Origin: Methyloferula stellata AR4
GTDB lineage: Bacteria; Pseudomonadota; Alphaproteobacteria; Rhizobiales; Beijerinckiaceae
Direction: 5' to 3'
Length of the DNA stretch: 64,000 nucleotides
Assembly: GCF_000385335.1 (NCBI RefSeq)
Contig: NZ_ARWA01000001.1
Location: forward strand, 2,000,001 to 2,064,000
Shown: positions 45,439-54,529 of the stretch, one piece after another
Layout: every line of letters starts with the position of its first letter
Numbering within the stretch: position 1 is the stretch's first letter
The notes under the pieces: generated by a model
What the model saw: only the letters and a program-made list of their open reading frames with translations
Databases searched by the model: none
Told to the model about the DNA's origin: nothing
Translations under genes and position numbers: made by a program

Positions 45439-45459
45439 TTGTTTATCAACCTCGCAAAA

Positions 45460-45668
45460 CCCTCGTCCTTCGAGACGCGCCTTGCAGGCGCTCCTCAGGA
45501 TGAGGGTTTTGGTTTAGCGCCGCTACTACAAATTATCGCAAGCATAATCCCCTCACCCTGAGGAGCCGCTGAAAGCGGCGTCTCGAAGGGCGAGGGATCG
45601 TTGGCAACCTCTTTCAACAAACCCTCGTCCTTCGACACGCATGCTGCGTATGCTCCTCAGGATGAGGG
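45460..45668. repeat. Three copies of a CCCTCATCCTGAGGAGC-type palindromic repeat
   Basis: Three 47-base copies lie at 45460-45506, 45550-45596 (opposite orientation) and 45622-45668. Each is bounded by CCCTCRTCC and GGATGAGGG-like ends and has an inner stem (for example GCGCCTTGC/GCAGGCGC). The same family is at 56544-56658 and 62799-62904. The third copy ends 2 bases before the stop of the peptidase gene. Confidence 0.85.
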
Positions 45669-45670
45669 TT

Positions 45671-46705
45671 TTAATCACCCGGCCTTCGCGTAATCGCCTC
45701 GCGCGCGGCGGCCAAGGGCGCGTCGTCGCGCAGATGAATCGTGCCGTCGTCTGTGGCATCGATGCCGAGATCGCGCCAAAGCGCCGGCAAGTCGGGCGTC
45801 ACCGGCGCAGCCCGCCAGCGATCGTAAAGCGTGCTCATCGCGTCGATCCCCACGGCATGATCGGCGGTCTCAAGGATCTTGCCGATCGGCCATTCGACTT
45901 CATGCGTGCCGCCCGCCGCGAGCACGCCGCGCATGGCGTCTTGCAGGCCGAGCCGGTTGCCCGTTCTTTTGCGGATGTCGAGATCGGCCAAAAGGCAAAA
46001 CAGAGCGCCGCCCCAATAGGTGCGCGCCCAAGTCGGCGTGAAGTCGAGACCTTTGTCGCCTTTAGCGGGCAAGCCTTTCGGCATGTCGCGCACCATGTCG
46101 CCCCAGATCGATTGCGCGGTGAGATCGCCCGACTGAACCCGCGCGATCGGCTCGATATAGACGGCGAGCCCTTCGGCAAGCCAAGTGTGGCGCCGCACGA
46201 CATCGGGAAGGGCCAGATGCACGAATTCATGCGTCATCCGCCAATCGCGCTTGAGCTGGTCGGCGCTGGCATCGCGGCCAAGCTGCATCCTTATGGCTGC
46301 GCCCGCATAGCCCCATGTCGTGCCGGCGCGGACGCCGCTGCCATCGACAGGCAGGATGAGCAGTCTTACGAAAGAGACAGGGAACCGGCCATAATAGGTT
46401 GCGACCGCTTGCGCCGCTTTATCGATCCAGGCGAGCACGGCTTCTCTCGCCAGCGCGATCTCGCCCGGCGCGAAGGCAACCCCGATCGTGCTCTTGCCGA
46501 TCGCGACATTCGTTCGCGGCAAGGCGTCATAGGCCTCATAGGGCATGCCTTGAGCGGGCATGTAGACCGATTGCGCGGCGGCGTTTTGAAAGCGCGGGCC
46601 GATCAGCGGGCCCGCTATCGCGGCGGCGATCACGCCCAGTCCCGTGCGTCGGTTCAACCGGCCCTCCTGTCGCATCGCGAGGCGGCGCTTCTCTCGCCCC
46701 TTCAT
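45671..46705 (-). CDS. Putative exported zinc peptidase (HEFVH)
   Basis: A 344-residue protein with a basic N-terminus and a signal-like helix (GLGVIAAAIAGPLIGPR). The middle contains WRMTHEFVHLALPD followed by WLAEGLAVYIE, the HExxH...E layout of gluzincin-type zinc peptidases (His, Glu, His and downstream Glu). Similar short sequences occur in peptidase-MA-like proteins of the periplasm. Substrate unknown. It is the last of four minus-strand genes (48242 to 45671) with small gaps and may be co-transcribed with them. An inner ATG (46675) is an alternative start. Confidence 0.72.
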   Translation of the reverse strand: MKGREKRRLAMRQEGRLNRRTGLGVIAAAIAGPLIGPRFQNAAAQSVYMPAQGMPYEAYDALPRTNVAIGKSTIGVAFAPGEIALAREAVLAWIDKAAQAVATYYGRFPVSFVRLLILPVDGSGVRAGTTWGYAGAAIRMQLGRDASADQLKRDWRMTHEFVHLALPDVVRRHTWLAEGLAVYIEPIARVQSGDLTAQSIWGDMVRDMPKGLPAKGDKGLDFTPTWARTYWGGALFCLLADLDIRKRTGNRLGLQDAMRGVLAAGGTHEVEWPIGKILETADHAVGIDAMSTLYDRWRAAPVTPDLPALWRDLGIDATDDGTIHLRDDAPLAAAREAITRRPGD

Positions 46706-46785
46706 GGTCGTTACGCGGCAGGAGGAGGATCGTTACATCGGCGCCAATCACGATATGGGGATCGCGCATGAAGGCGGTAAACCGC

Positions 46786-47070
46786 TCACAGCTGCAGCGT
46801 GCGCCACATCTTCCAATAGCGCTGCTCGTCCGGCGTCAGAAGGCGGGCGGCTTCGCGGCGGCGCACGAGCGCCAGCGGATCATCGAGCTGTTTGGGGCGG
46901 CACAGCACCCAGCTATCGCTGTTGATCTGAAGCAGTTCGTATTTGGGCAGATCGACTTCAATCTCGCAGATGAAGCCCTTGTCCAGAACCGAGATCTTTA
47001 CCTCGCGGCCTCCGGTTTGAAGAATAGTCGTGAGCGCTTTCGGCTCCGCGCTCTTCGGCTCAAGCCTCAT
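46786..47070 (-). CDS. Hypothetical protein
   Basis: A 94-residue soluble protein with no signal peptide. A beta-rich N-terminal part (VKISVLDKGFICEIEVDLPK, WVLCRPKQLDDPL) precedes a helical end (VRRREAARLLTPDEQRYWKM). No family recognised. It lies 33 bases after the gene at 47104 and 80 bases before the peptidase gene, on the same strand. Confidence 0.55.
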   Translation of the reverse strand: MRLEPKSAEPKALTTILQTGGREVKISVLDKGFICEIEVDLPKYELLQINSDSWVLCRPKQLDDPLALVRRREAARLLTPDEQRYWKMWRTLQL

Positions 47071-47103
47071 AGCATCAGTCCTTCGCAGGCGAGCCGGGTC
47101 GTC

Positions 47104-47382
47104 TCAATCCTCATCGTCGTCGAACCTGTCTTGTGAGGCGATGCACATGAGCCTTGTGACGTCGCGGGCTTCTTTGCCTGAGAGAATGCGGTTGAACCAT
47201 TCGGATGATGGCGCGCGATGCGTGATGTCTTCGATCGTCGGGTCGCCACCGGGATGAAGCTTCTGGCGCGTGACGGAATCGAGCGCCGCTTCGGGTGCAT
47301 CCGCCTCGACGATCACGACGCCGGTCGCCTTTTTCCCGACCGGCCGCTCGGGATCGAGGAACGAGATCCAGAAAACCGTCAC
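47104..47382 (-). CDS. Hypothetical protein
   Basis: About 92 residues from GTG 47382 (MTVFWISFLDPERPVGKKAT), preceded by GCGAGGG. An ATG at 47418 (MNCAPL) is possible but lies within a palindromic repeat, so I prefer the GTG. It contains GVVIVEADAPEAALDSV, a likely alpha/beta unit, and ends in an acidic tail FDDDED. Function unknown; gene 2 of a four-gene minus-strand cluster. Confidence 0.55.
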   Translation of the reverse strand: MTVFWISFLDPERPVGKKATGVVIVEADAPEAALDSVTRQKLHPGGDPTIEDITHRAPSSEWFNRILSGKEARDVTRLMCIASQDRFDDDED

Positions 47383-47415
47383 GGTGCCCTCGCAGCTTGA
47401 TAGAGGCGCGCAGTT

Positions 47416-47440
47416 CATGGCCGGGACAAGCCCGGCCATG
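47416..47440. repeat. Palindromic repeat CATGGCCGGG/CCCGGCCATG
   Basis: A perfect 10-bp inverted repeat with a 5-base spacer (ACAAG). It resembles the palindromes at 18-40 and 38349-38371 and lies between two minus-strand genes. Confidence 0.7.
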
Positions 47441-47453
47441 AATGCTTGTGTTG

Positions 47454-48242
47454 TCAGGCGCCTTCCGCGGGCTTCGGCGCTTCGGCGGGTTTTGCCGCAG
47501 GTGCTGGTTTCGGCGGCGGGGGCGGCGGCGGTTCCGGCTTCACATAGGGCACGAACATGAAGTCGCGCGTCTTCATGCCGTATAAGCGGCCGTCTTGACG
47601 GATCGTCGGGTCTGTCGCGCGGGCCGCGGCGATCGAACGCCAATTGGTATTGGGCTTGGGCCATGACGACACGACAGACTTGCCGTCATTGTTTCTATAA
47701 AGCGCTATGAACGGATAGATCGCGTTCTGGATCTGGAATTTGCTCAATGCGAAAACCTGCCCCGAAATCTGGTTCGGGATTTCGATCATGGTTGGCAAAC
47801 GCTCGTTCAAATAGTCTTCGACGAAAGTCGCCTGCTTATCGAGCGTCACGCTGAGCAACGAGATGACGATCTCTTGCTGTTCGATCGGCGTATCAGCTGC
47901 GTTCGGGGCGGGGATGACGGGCGAAGCATATTCGAAAAACGTCGGCATAATCGTTGTGGCATCGAAAACATCTGGGAAACGCAGGTTTTCCTTGGAGGTC
48001 TTAACGCCATATTTTTCCGCGACGGCATTACGGACAGGCTCTACGTCTTCAAGCTCGAAGATCAAGAAGAACTGCTGCAGCGGCCGCACATCGACCTGAT
48101 GCGGGCCGAACATGAAGCTATGAACCTTTTTCACGCCCGGAATGCTTGTGATGCTATCGATAAATTCTGGGTAGTGATTGTGATACGCTTCTTCTTTTTT
48201 CGTCGCCGGATCGGACAGGACGACAAAAACCCCCTCTGCCAT
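47454..48242 (-). CDS. Hypothetical protein with Pro-rich tail
   Basis: A 262-residue protein. Two similar halves are suggested: GVFVVLSDPATKKEEAYHNH with VHSFMFGPHQVDVRPLQQFF, and later VISLLSVTLDKQATFVEDYL with FALSKFQIQNAIYPFIALYR; each looks like a ferredoxin-like dimeric alpha/beta-barrel unit of the EthD kind. The end is a poly-Pro/Ala tail (KPEPPPPPPPKPAPAAKPAE). Start at 48242 (MAEGVF) follows AAGGAGAAA. Role unknown; first of the four-gene cluster. Confidence 0.65.
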   Translation of the reverse strand: MAEGVFVVLSDPATKKEEAYHNHYPEFIDSITSIPGVKKVHSFMFGPHQVDVRPLQQFFLIFELEDVEPVRNAVAEKYGVKTSKENLRFPDVFDATTIMPTFFEYASPVIPAPNAADTPIEQQEIVISLLSVTLDKQATFVEDYLNERLPTMIEIPNQISGQVFALSKFQIQNAIYPFIALYRNNDGKSVVSSWPKPNTNWRSIAAARATDPTIRQDGRLYGMKTRDFMFVPYVKPEPPPPPPPKPAPAAKPAEAPKPAEGA

Positions 48243-48455
48243 GGGTTTCTCCTTGCGCTGTTGCTGAATGCGGGGGGCCTTCGCAGCGCCGCCCGGTAAA
48301 ATTGATCCCATCTAGGTCCTTATTGGAGCCGGTGCAAGTCACGTGCAACTTGCCGGGGCTGAGGGGAGGTGAAGCGGTTTTTCGCTCCCGTCTCGCCAAG
48401 GTGCAGTCTTTCGCAGCCGGGCTTGCGGTCGGCCTTGTGCCGCATTCAACGAAAA

Positions 48456-48484
48456 AGCCCCGACGCGCGGCACACGTCGGGGCT
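48456..48484 (-). terminator. Rho-independent terminator
   Basis: On the minus strand AGCCCCGACG pairs perfectly with CGTCGGGGCT over a 9-base loop and is followed by a T-tract (TTTTTC). It lies downstream of the Trp/Arg-rich small gene that ends at 48589. Confidence 0.85.
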
Positions 48485-48588
48485 CACATTTTTCAGTCGA
48501 ACCGGGACGACATTCCCAGCAAGAGGAACCTCTATTCCCAGAGGCTTGCGTTAGACTTGAGCTTTATATCGCGGCGGCCTGTCCGTAC

Positions 48589-48867
48589 TCACCAGCGGCG
48601 CCAGCCCCAGCGATGCCAGCCATAGTAGGGGCGATGCCAGCCATAATAGGGGCGATGCCAATAGCCCCACCGGCGATAGCCCCAACCGCGATGGCAGCCC
48701 CAACGGCCGCACCACCAGACTTTATCGACATTTTGTGCCACATCGCTCGATGTGGCGATCGCGGGGTCAAGCCCGCTTATCGGGAGTGCCGATGCAGAGG
48801 ATGCGGAATAGCCGATCCCTGCAATGGTCAGGCCCGCCGCCAGGGCCAATTTCAAACTGGTTTTCAT
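48589..48867 (-). CDS. Secreted Trp/Arg/Tyr-rich small protein
   Basis: A 92-residue exported protein with a signal peptide (LALAAGLTIAGIGYSASSAS). The mature part ends in short repeats rich in Trp, Arg, His and Tyr (YRRWGYWHRPYYGWHRP, then the unit again and WGWRRW), with one Cys pair (WWCGRWGCH). Similar proteins are widespread in Hyphomicrobiales and lack a known role. A clear terminator follows its end. Confidence 0.8.
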   Translation of the reverse strand: MKTSLKLALAAGLTIAGIGYSASSASALPISGLDPAIATSSDVAQNVDKVWWCGRWGCHRGWGYRRWGYWHRPYYGWHRPYYGWHRWGWRRW

Positions 48868-49004
48868 GAAACTCCTCCAGTATCTACTTTGTCCTGACCC
48901 CCATGGGTCATATTGTAGATCACAGGTGAAGCCTGAGTGAAAGTCCGGTTCAGCAAGCGTTAATTTTAACGTAAAGATGTGCGTAGGAGTGCTAAGACGG
49001 GCAG

Positions 49005-49024
49005 GGAGGACTTAAGTCCTCCCA
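49005..49024. repeat. Perfect 20-bp palindrome
   Basis: GGGAGGACTTAAGTCCTCCC is a gapless palindrome 28 bases beyond the L,D-transpeptidase stop. It could be part of a transcript-end structure or a protein-binding site; no T-tract follows. Confidence 0.5.
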
Positions 49025-49051
49025 CACATATCTGGCTCTTAGTCCGGCTCT

Positions 49052-49657
49052 TTAGCGGACAATGACCTTGGTGCCGATCTTGACCCGGTTGTAGAGATCG
49101 ATCGCGTCGATATCGGTCATGCGGATGCAACCCGACGAAACGTTCTGGCCGATCTTCTCGGGCTCGTTCGTCCCATGGATGCGGTAGAGCGTGTCCTTGT
49201 TGCCCTGGTAGAGATAGAGCGCGCGCGAGCCCAAGGGATTGTCGGGGCCGCCTTCGAGGCCACCGGCAGCGGCCGTTGGCTTCAGGTGCGGCCAGCGCTC
49301 GAGCATGTCGGCCGGCGGCATCCAATGCGGCCATTCGGCCATGCGGCCGACAGTGGCCGTGCCGGTCCAGCCCGAGGCTTCATTGCCGACGGCGACGCCG
49401 TAGCGGACCGCCTTACGTCCGGGCAGAACGAAATAGAGGAACTTGTCTCTGGTATCGACGATGATCGTGCCGGGCGCTTCCCCGGTCGGATCTTCGACCA
49501 GATAGCGCTTGAAATTGTTGTCGACATCGTATTTCGGCACGACCGCGAGGAATTCGGCGTCGCGTGACGACAGGGACGGGTCGGGCATCGGCGTATACAT
49601 GCAACCGCTGAGAAGAAGAGCCGCAGGCAGCGCTGCGAAAACCGCACGAAACAACAT
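49052..49657 (-). CDS. L,D-transpeptidase (YkuD) lipoprotein
   Basis: A 201-residue lipoprotein (lipobox LLLSGC near residue 18) with an YkuD domain from about residue 60. The strand TIIVDTRDKFLYFVLPG and the catalytic motif IHGTNEPEKIGQNVSSGCIR with the Cys nucleophile are intact. Such enzymes form 3-3 peptidoglycan cross-links or attach outer-membrane proteins to the wall in the periplasm. It stands alone; the convergent or divergent neighbours are not cell-wall genes. Confidence 0.92.
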   Translation of the reverse strand: MLFRAVFAALPAALLLSGCMYTPMPDPSLSSRDAEFLAVVPKYDVDNNFKRYLVEDPTGEAPGTIIVDTRDKFLYFVLPGRKAVRYGVAVGNEASGWTGTATVGRMAEWPHWMPPADMLERWPHLKPTAAAGGLEGGPDNPLGSRALYLYQGNKDTLYRIHGTNEPEKIGQNVSSGCIRMTDIDAIDLYNRVKIGTKVIVR

Positions 49658-49948
49658 TCAAAATCCCCCAAAACCTTCGTTTTCTCGATTAACGCAGCAC
49701 GCCAACACACTCCATAAACTTATGCGTCATTCACCCCCGCGAATGACAGAACGCGCCGAGCTGTGGCCGAAAAGAAACAATTTTAGGGAGACCCAAGCTG
49801 TGTTTCTTCCTGTAAAGCTTAATCAGCCGTTCACTTTCGCTTGGACAGAAGCTGCGAAGCCCGTCATAAACCGCGCCGTTCCTCTCCCGCGCCATGCTGG
49901 ACAAAGGCGAGGGGCCCTTGCCTTTCTCTGTCAGCCAGCGAGCTTGCC

Positions 49949-50878
49949 TTGACCACGCTTTTTCTGAGTCACCCGTCCGGATTGGAACATGATACGGGTG
50001 CCGGCCATCCGGAGCGGGCCGACCGTTTGCGAATCATCGAGCAGATGGTCGAACATGAACGTTTCCAAAACCTTCACCGCGCCCTGGCGCCAGGCGCCGA
50101 TACCCCGGCGCTGCTGCGGGTCCATCCGGAGGAATATGTCCGGGCGATCGAGAACGCCGCGCCGAAGGAAGGGCTCGTACGGGTCGACGGCGACACGATC
50201 ATGAGCCCAGGCACATGGACGGCCTTGATGCATACGATCGGTGGTGCCTCGGCGGCGGTCAATGAAGTCATGCGCGGCAATGCTGCGAACGCCTTCGTCG
50301 CCATGCGGCCGTGCGGCCATCATGCCGAACGCGCGACTCCGATGGGCTTTTGCTTCTTCAATACGGCCGCCATCGCGGCCCGCCATGCGCAGGCCGTGCA
50401 TGGCGCTGAACGCGTCGCGATCGTCGATTTCGACGTGCATCACGGCAATGGCACGCAGGATATCTTCTGGGACGATCCGAGCGTGCTTTATTGCTCGACG
50501 CATCAGATGCCTTTGTTTCCGGGCACGGGCGCCGTGGGCGAAGTGGGAGAGCATAATACGATCGTCAACGCGCCGCTTAGCCCCGGCGACGGCAGCGAGG
50601 CCTTTCGCGCGGCGATGGAAACGCGGGTTTTGCCACGCGTCGACGCTTTCGCGCCGGACCTCATCGTGATTTCGGCGGGCTTCGACGCGCACCGGCTCGA
50701 CCCGCTGGCCAGCATCAATCTCGAAGCGGTGGATTTCGCCTGGATCACCGAGAAGCTGATGGGGCTCGCGGCCAAACATTCCAAGGGCCGGATCGTCTCG
50801 GTCCTCGAAGGCGGCTATGATCTCGAAGGTCTGGCGGCCTCATCCGCCGCGCATCTTTTGATGCTGATGAGCGCCTGA
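49949..50878 (+). CDS. Histone-deacetylase-like hydrolase (acetylpolyamine/acetoin type)
   Basis: A 309-residue class II histone-deacetylase family hydrolase: LFLSHPSGLEHDTGAGHPER, the charge-relay HH in RPCGHHAERAT, the zinc site VDFDVHHGNGTQD and ISAGFDAHRLDPL. Bacterial members deacetylate polyamines or other small amides. The start is taken as TTG 49949, where the family N-terminus begins; 36 upstream in-frame codons do not fit. Confidence 0.9.
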   Translation: MTTLFLSHPSGLEHDTGAGHPERADRLRIIEQMVEHERFQNLHRALAPGADTPALLRVHPEEYVRAIENAAPKEGLVRVDGDTIMSPGTWTALMHTIGGASAAVNEVMRGNAANAFVAMRPCGHHAERATPMGFCFFNTAAIAARHAQAVHGAERVAIVDFDVHHGNGTQDIFWDDPSVLYCSTHQMPLFPGTGAVGEVGEHNTIVNAPLSPGDGSEAFRAAMETRVLPRVDAFAPDLIVISAGFDAHRLDPLASINLEAVDFAWITEKLMGLAAKHSKGRIVSVLEGGYDLEGLAASSAAHLLMLMSA

Positions 50879-50880
50879 AA

Positions 50881-50925
50881 GAAAACGCGTCTCCGGATCT
50901 GCGGCAAGCGATCCGGAGACGCGTT
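50881..50925 (-). terminator. Strong terminator of the Flp pilin gene
   Basis: A perfect 16-bp stem AACGCGTCTCCGGATC/GATCCGGAGACGCGTT with a 10-base loop. On the minus strand it is followed by TTCTTTC, so it ends the flp transcript; it may also act on the convergent hydrolase gene. Confidence 0.85.
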
Positions 50926-50944
50926 CGGTCTTGAGCGAAAAAGC

Positions 50945-51109
50945 TCAGGTCAGATTGGCGGCGATGGCGTTGAATTTGGCCGACAGGCTCGTTCCAACGG
51001 TCGTGATCGTCGCAATGATGACGACGGCGATCAGGCCGGCGATCAGTCCATATTCAATGGCCGTCGCGCCAGACTCATCACGCGAAAAAAGCGATAAAAG
51101 ATTCTGCAT
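50945..51109 (-). CDS. Flp/Fap family pilin
   Basis: A 54-residue type IVb prepilin. The leader is MQNLLSLFSRDESG, then the processing site GATAIEYGLIAGLIAVVII with the conserved Glu five residues after the cut, and a hydrophobic helix. These pilins form Tad pili, but no tad assembly genes are in this window. Start at 51109 is chosen; an upstream in-frame start (51175) would spoil the leader. Confidence 0.9.
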   Translation of the reverse strand: MQNLLSLFSRDESGATAIEYGLIAGLIAVVIIATITTVGTSLSAKFNAIAANLT

Positions 51110-51348
51110 AGGGTGTTTCCCGTTCCGGTGTCGCGGTGCCATCGTGGCCCCGGATCGCGTGCAGGCTACATCCAAGATCTTGTAGTCTCGTAAATGAAAA
51201 ATAGGTACATTTACTTATAATTCCCGCGTCCGGAAGCGTTGTGTCGAAGCATCGCCGTCTACTTGCGGCGAGCTCGAAGCAGCGGCGCTAAACGCAACTG
51301 AAGCGGCGTAACGCACGGCATTTTGATACCCGTGCGTTATCCTTTTCT

Positions 51349-54294
51349 TTACTCTGCCGCGGCTTTTTCTTTCTTGAGCGGCCGGCGCGCCAGCACATCG
51401 GCAAGGAACTTGCCGGTGTAGGAGCGCTTCACTTTGACGATTGCTTCCGGCGGTCCCTCGGCGATGATCTCGCCGCCGCCGTCGCCGCCCTCGGGGCCGA
51501 GATCGATCACCCAGTCCGCCGTCTTGATGACTTCGAGATTATGCTCGATGACGATGACCGAATTGCCCTGATCGACAAGCTCGTGCAGCACTTCGAGAAG
51601 CTTCGCGACATCGTGAAAATGCAGGCCCGTCGTCGGCTCGTCCAGAATATACAGCGTGCGGCCGGTCGAACGGCGCGCCAATTCCTTGGCGAGTTTCACC
51701 CGCTGCGCCTCGCCGCCGGAAAGCGTATTCGCCTGCTGGCCGACCTTGATATAGCCCAAGCCCACGCGCGACAGCGTCTCCATCTTTTCGCGGATCGACG
51801 GCACGGCCTTGAACAATATGCCCGCTTCCTCGACCGTCATGTCGAGCACGTCGGCGATGGACTTGTCGCGATATTTGACCTCTAGCGTTTCGCGGTCGTA
51901 GCGCTTGCCCTTGCAAACGTCGCAGGTGACATAGACGTCCGGCAGAAAGTGCATCTCGATCTTGATGACGCCGTCGCCTTGGCAAGCCTCGCAACGGCCG
52001 CCCTTCACGTTGAACGAGAAGCGGCCGGGCAAATAGCCGCGCGCCTTGGCTTCGGGGAGCGCTGCGAACCATTCGCGGATCGGCGTGAAGGCGCCCGTAT
52101 AGGTCGCAGGATTCGAGCGCGGCGTGCGGCCGATCGGCGATTGATCGATGTCGATCACCTTGTCGAGATGTTCGAGCCCGTCGATGCGCTCATGCGGCGC
52201 CGCGTGTTCGAGGGCGCCATTGAGGCGGCGCGCGACATCCTTATAAAGCGTGTCGATGATGAGCGTTGACTTGCCGCCGCCCGAAACGCCGGTGATGGCC
52301 GTGAAGAGGCCGAGCGGGATCTCGGTCGTGATGTTTTTCAGATTATTGCCGGAGGCATTGACGATCTTCAGCTTGCGGGCCGCCTCCGGCTTGCGCCTCA
52401 TGCGCGGCACGGCGACTTCTCTCACGCCGGATAAATATTGGCCGGTGAGCGACTTCTTATTGGCCATGATCTCTTGCGCGGTGCCTTGCGCGATGATCTC
52501 GCCGCCATGAATTCCGGCGCCGGGGCCGACATCGACGACATGATCGGCGGTCAATATAGCGTCTTCGTCATGTTCGACGACGATGACGCTATTGCCGAGG
52601 TCGCGCAATCGGCGGAGCGTTTCGAGGAGCCGCGCATTGTCGCGCTGATGCAGGCCGATCGACGGTTCGTCGAGCACATAAAGCACGCCGGTGAGGCCGG
52701 AGCCGATCTGCGAGGCCAGCCGGATGCGCTGGCTCTCGCCGCCGGAGAGCGTGCCCGACGCGCGGGCCAAAGTGAGATAGTCGAGCCCCACATCGATGAG
52801 GAAGGACAGCCGATCGCGGATCTCCTTCAGGATGCGCTTGGCGATCTCGTTGCGCTTGGCATCGAGTTTCGCAGGCAGCGCCTCGAACCAGGCATGCGCG
52901 TTGCGGACCGAGAGTTCGGTGATCTCGCCGATATGTTTCATATCGATCTTCACCGCGAGCGCTTCCGGTTTCAGCCGATAGCCATGACAGGCCGAGCAGG
53001 GCTCGGACGTCATGAAGCGCGCAATCTCCTCGCGTGACCATTCGCTCTCGGTTTCGCGATAGCGCCGCTCGAGATTGCGGATGACGCCTTCGAAGGGCTT
53101 GTTGATGTCATAGGTGCGCATCCCGTCGTCATAGGTGAAGCGCACCGATTCAGTGCCCGAGCCGTAGAGCAGGAGCTTTTGGATCTCCTTCGGCAGGTTC
53201 GCGAAGGCCGTATCGAGCCGGAACTTGAAATGCTTGCCGAGCGCTTCGAGCGTCTGCTGATAATAAGGCGAGGTCGATTTGGCCCAGGGCGCGATGGCGC
53301 CTTTGCGCAATGTGACTTTAGGATCGGGGACGATCAGCTCGGGATCGACCTTGGGCTCGACGCCAAGGCCACCGCAGACGGGGCAAGCGCCGAAAGGCGC
53401 ATTGAAGGAGAAGAGCCTCGGCTCGATCTCGGGAATTGTGAAACCTGAGACGGGGCAGGCGAATTTAGACGAAAAGACGATCCGCTTCGGCGTGCCGTCC
53501 TCTTCCTTCTCGTCGGCGAATTCCATGATCGATATGCCGTCGGCCAGCTCGAGCGCGGTCTCGAAACTCTCCGACAGCCGCGCGCGGATATCCTCGCGCA
53601 CGGCGATGCGGTCGACGACGACCTCGATATCGTGCTTCACCTTCTTATCGAGCGCCGGCGCATCGGCGATCTCGTAGAATTGCCCGTCGACTTTCAGCCG
53701 TTGAAAGCCGCGCTTCATGAAATCGGCGATTTCCTTGCGATATTCGCCTTTGCGGCCGCGGATCACGGGCGCCAGCAGAAAGAGCCTTGTGCGCTCGGGA
53801 AGAGCCAGCACGCGATCGACCATCTGGGAGACCGTCTGGCTCTCGATCGGCAGGCCGGTCGCGGGCGAATAGGGAATGCCGATGCGCGCCCATAAAAGCC
53901 GCATATAGTCGGAAATCTCGGTGACGGTTCCGACAGTCGAACGCGGGTTCTTCGACGTAGTCTTCTGCTCGATCGAAATCGCCGGCGAAAGCCCGTCGAT
54001 CTGATCGACGTCCGGCTTTTGCATCATTTCCAGGAACTGCCGCGCATAGGCCGAGAGCGACTCGACATAGCGGCGCTGGCCCTCGGCATAGATCGTGTCG
54101 AAGGCGAGCGACGACTTCCCAGACCCCGAAAGCCCGGTGAAAACGACAAGCTTGTCGCGCGGGATCGTCAGATCGACGTTCTTGAGATTATGCTCCCGCG
54201 CCCCGCGCACCGTGATATTGCGGAGGTTGGAACGGGGCTCCAATGCGAGTTCTGCGGTCTCGGACGTCGCTTTTCTCGATCTGGGGGTCTTCAT
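51349..54294 (-). CDS. uvrA: Excinuclease ABC subunit A
   Basis: Damage-recognition ATPase of nucleotide excision repair. It has two ABC domains: Walker [20 protein letters not shown] near the N-terminus and [16 protein letters not shown] in the second half, both followed by signature LSGGE sequences. Zn-fingers are seen in [17 protein letters not shown] and CEACQGDG...CDVCKGK. The length (981 residues) is normal. Start at ATG 54294 (MKTPRS). It is divergent from dctA; in many relatives ssb is the divergent partner. Confidence 0.97.
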   Translation of the reverse strand: MKTPRSRKATSETAELALEPRSNLRNITVRGAREHNLKNVDLTIPRDKLVVFTGLSGSGKSSLAFDTIYAEGQRRYVESLSAYARQFLEMMQKPDVDQIDGLSPAISIEQKTTSKNPRSTVGTVTEISDYMRLLWARIGIPYSPATGLPIESQTVSQMVDRVLALPERTRLFLLAPVIRGRKGEYRKEIADFMKRGFQRLKVDGQFYEIADAPALDKKVKHDIEVVVDRIAVREDIRARLSESFETALELADGISIMEFADEKEEDGTPKRIVFSSKFACPVSGFTIPEIEPRLFSFNAPFGACPVCGGLGVEPKVDPELIVPDPKVTLRKGAIAPWAKSTSPYYQQTLEALGKHFKFRLDTAFANLPKEIQKLLLYGSGTESVRFTYDDGMRTYDINKPFEGVIRNLERRYRETESEWSREEIARFMTSEPCSACHGYRLKPEALAVKIDMKHIGEITELSVRNAHAWFEALPAKLDAKRNEIAKRILKEIRDRLSFLIDVGLDYLTLARASGTLSGGESQRIRLASQIGSGLTGVLYVLDEPSIGLHQRDNARLLETLRRLRDLGNSVIVVEHDEDAILTADHVVDVGPGAGIHGGEIIAQGTAQEIMANKKSLTGQYLSGVREVAVPRMRRKPEAARKLKIVNASGNNLKNITTEIPLGLFTAITGVSGGGKSTLIIDTLYKDVARRLNGALEHAAPHERIDGLEHLDKVIDIDQSPIGRTPRSNPATYTGAFTPIREWFAALPEAKARGYLPGRFSFNVKGGRCEACQGDGVIKIEMHFLPDVYVTCDVCKGKRYDRETLEVKYRDKSIADVLDMTVEEAGILFKAVPSIREKMETLSRVGLGYIKVGQQANTLSGGEAQRVKLAKELARRSTGRTLYILDEPTTGLHFHDVAKLLEVLHELVDQGNSVIVIEHNLEVIKTADWVIDLGPEGGDGGGEIIAEGPPEAIVKVKRSYTGKFLADVLARRPLKKEKAAAE

Positions 54295-54529
54295 ACTGTT
54301 CCGGGAACCTGCGCAAAGGGTAAAGCGGCGAGATAGCGCTAATTTAGGGGCTCGGCCACGGCCTCGCCATGCCAAACTCGCGCCATCCCCTGCGGCAATC
54401 GCGTCTTTTGGGGAAAGACCAGGCGCGTTTCGGCGCGGAAATCGTGAATCTGGTCCATTTGGACGCCTTGCGAAGCCTTAAAATCCCCTTCAGAATAATG
54501 CAGCAAATCAAGAGCGGTAGGGAAACGCC

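Noticed and set aside
54295-54310. GTTCCGGGAAC just upstream of uvrA as an SOS box
   Set aside because: Alphaproteobacterial LexA sites are direct repeats GTTC-N7-GTTC; this is a short inverted repeat with the wrong spacing.
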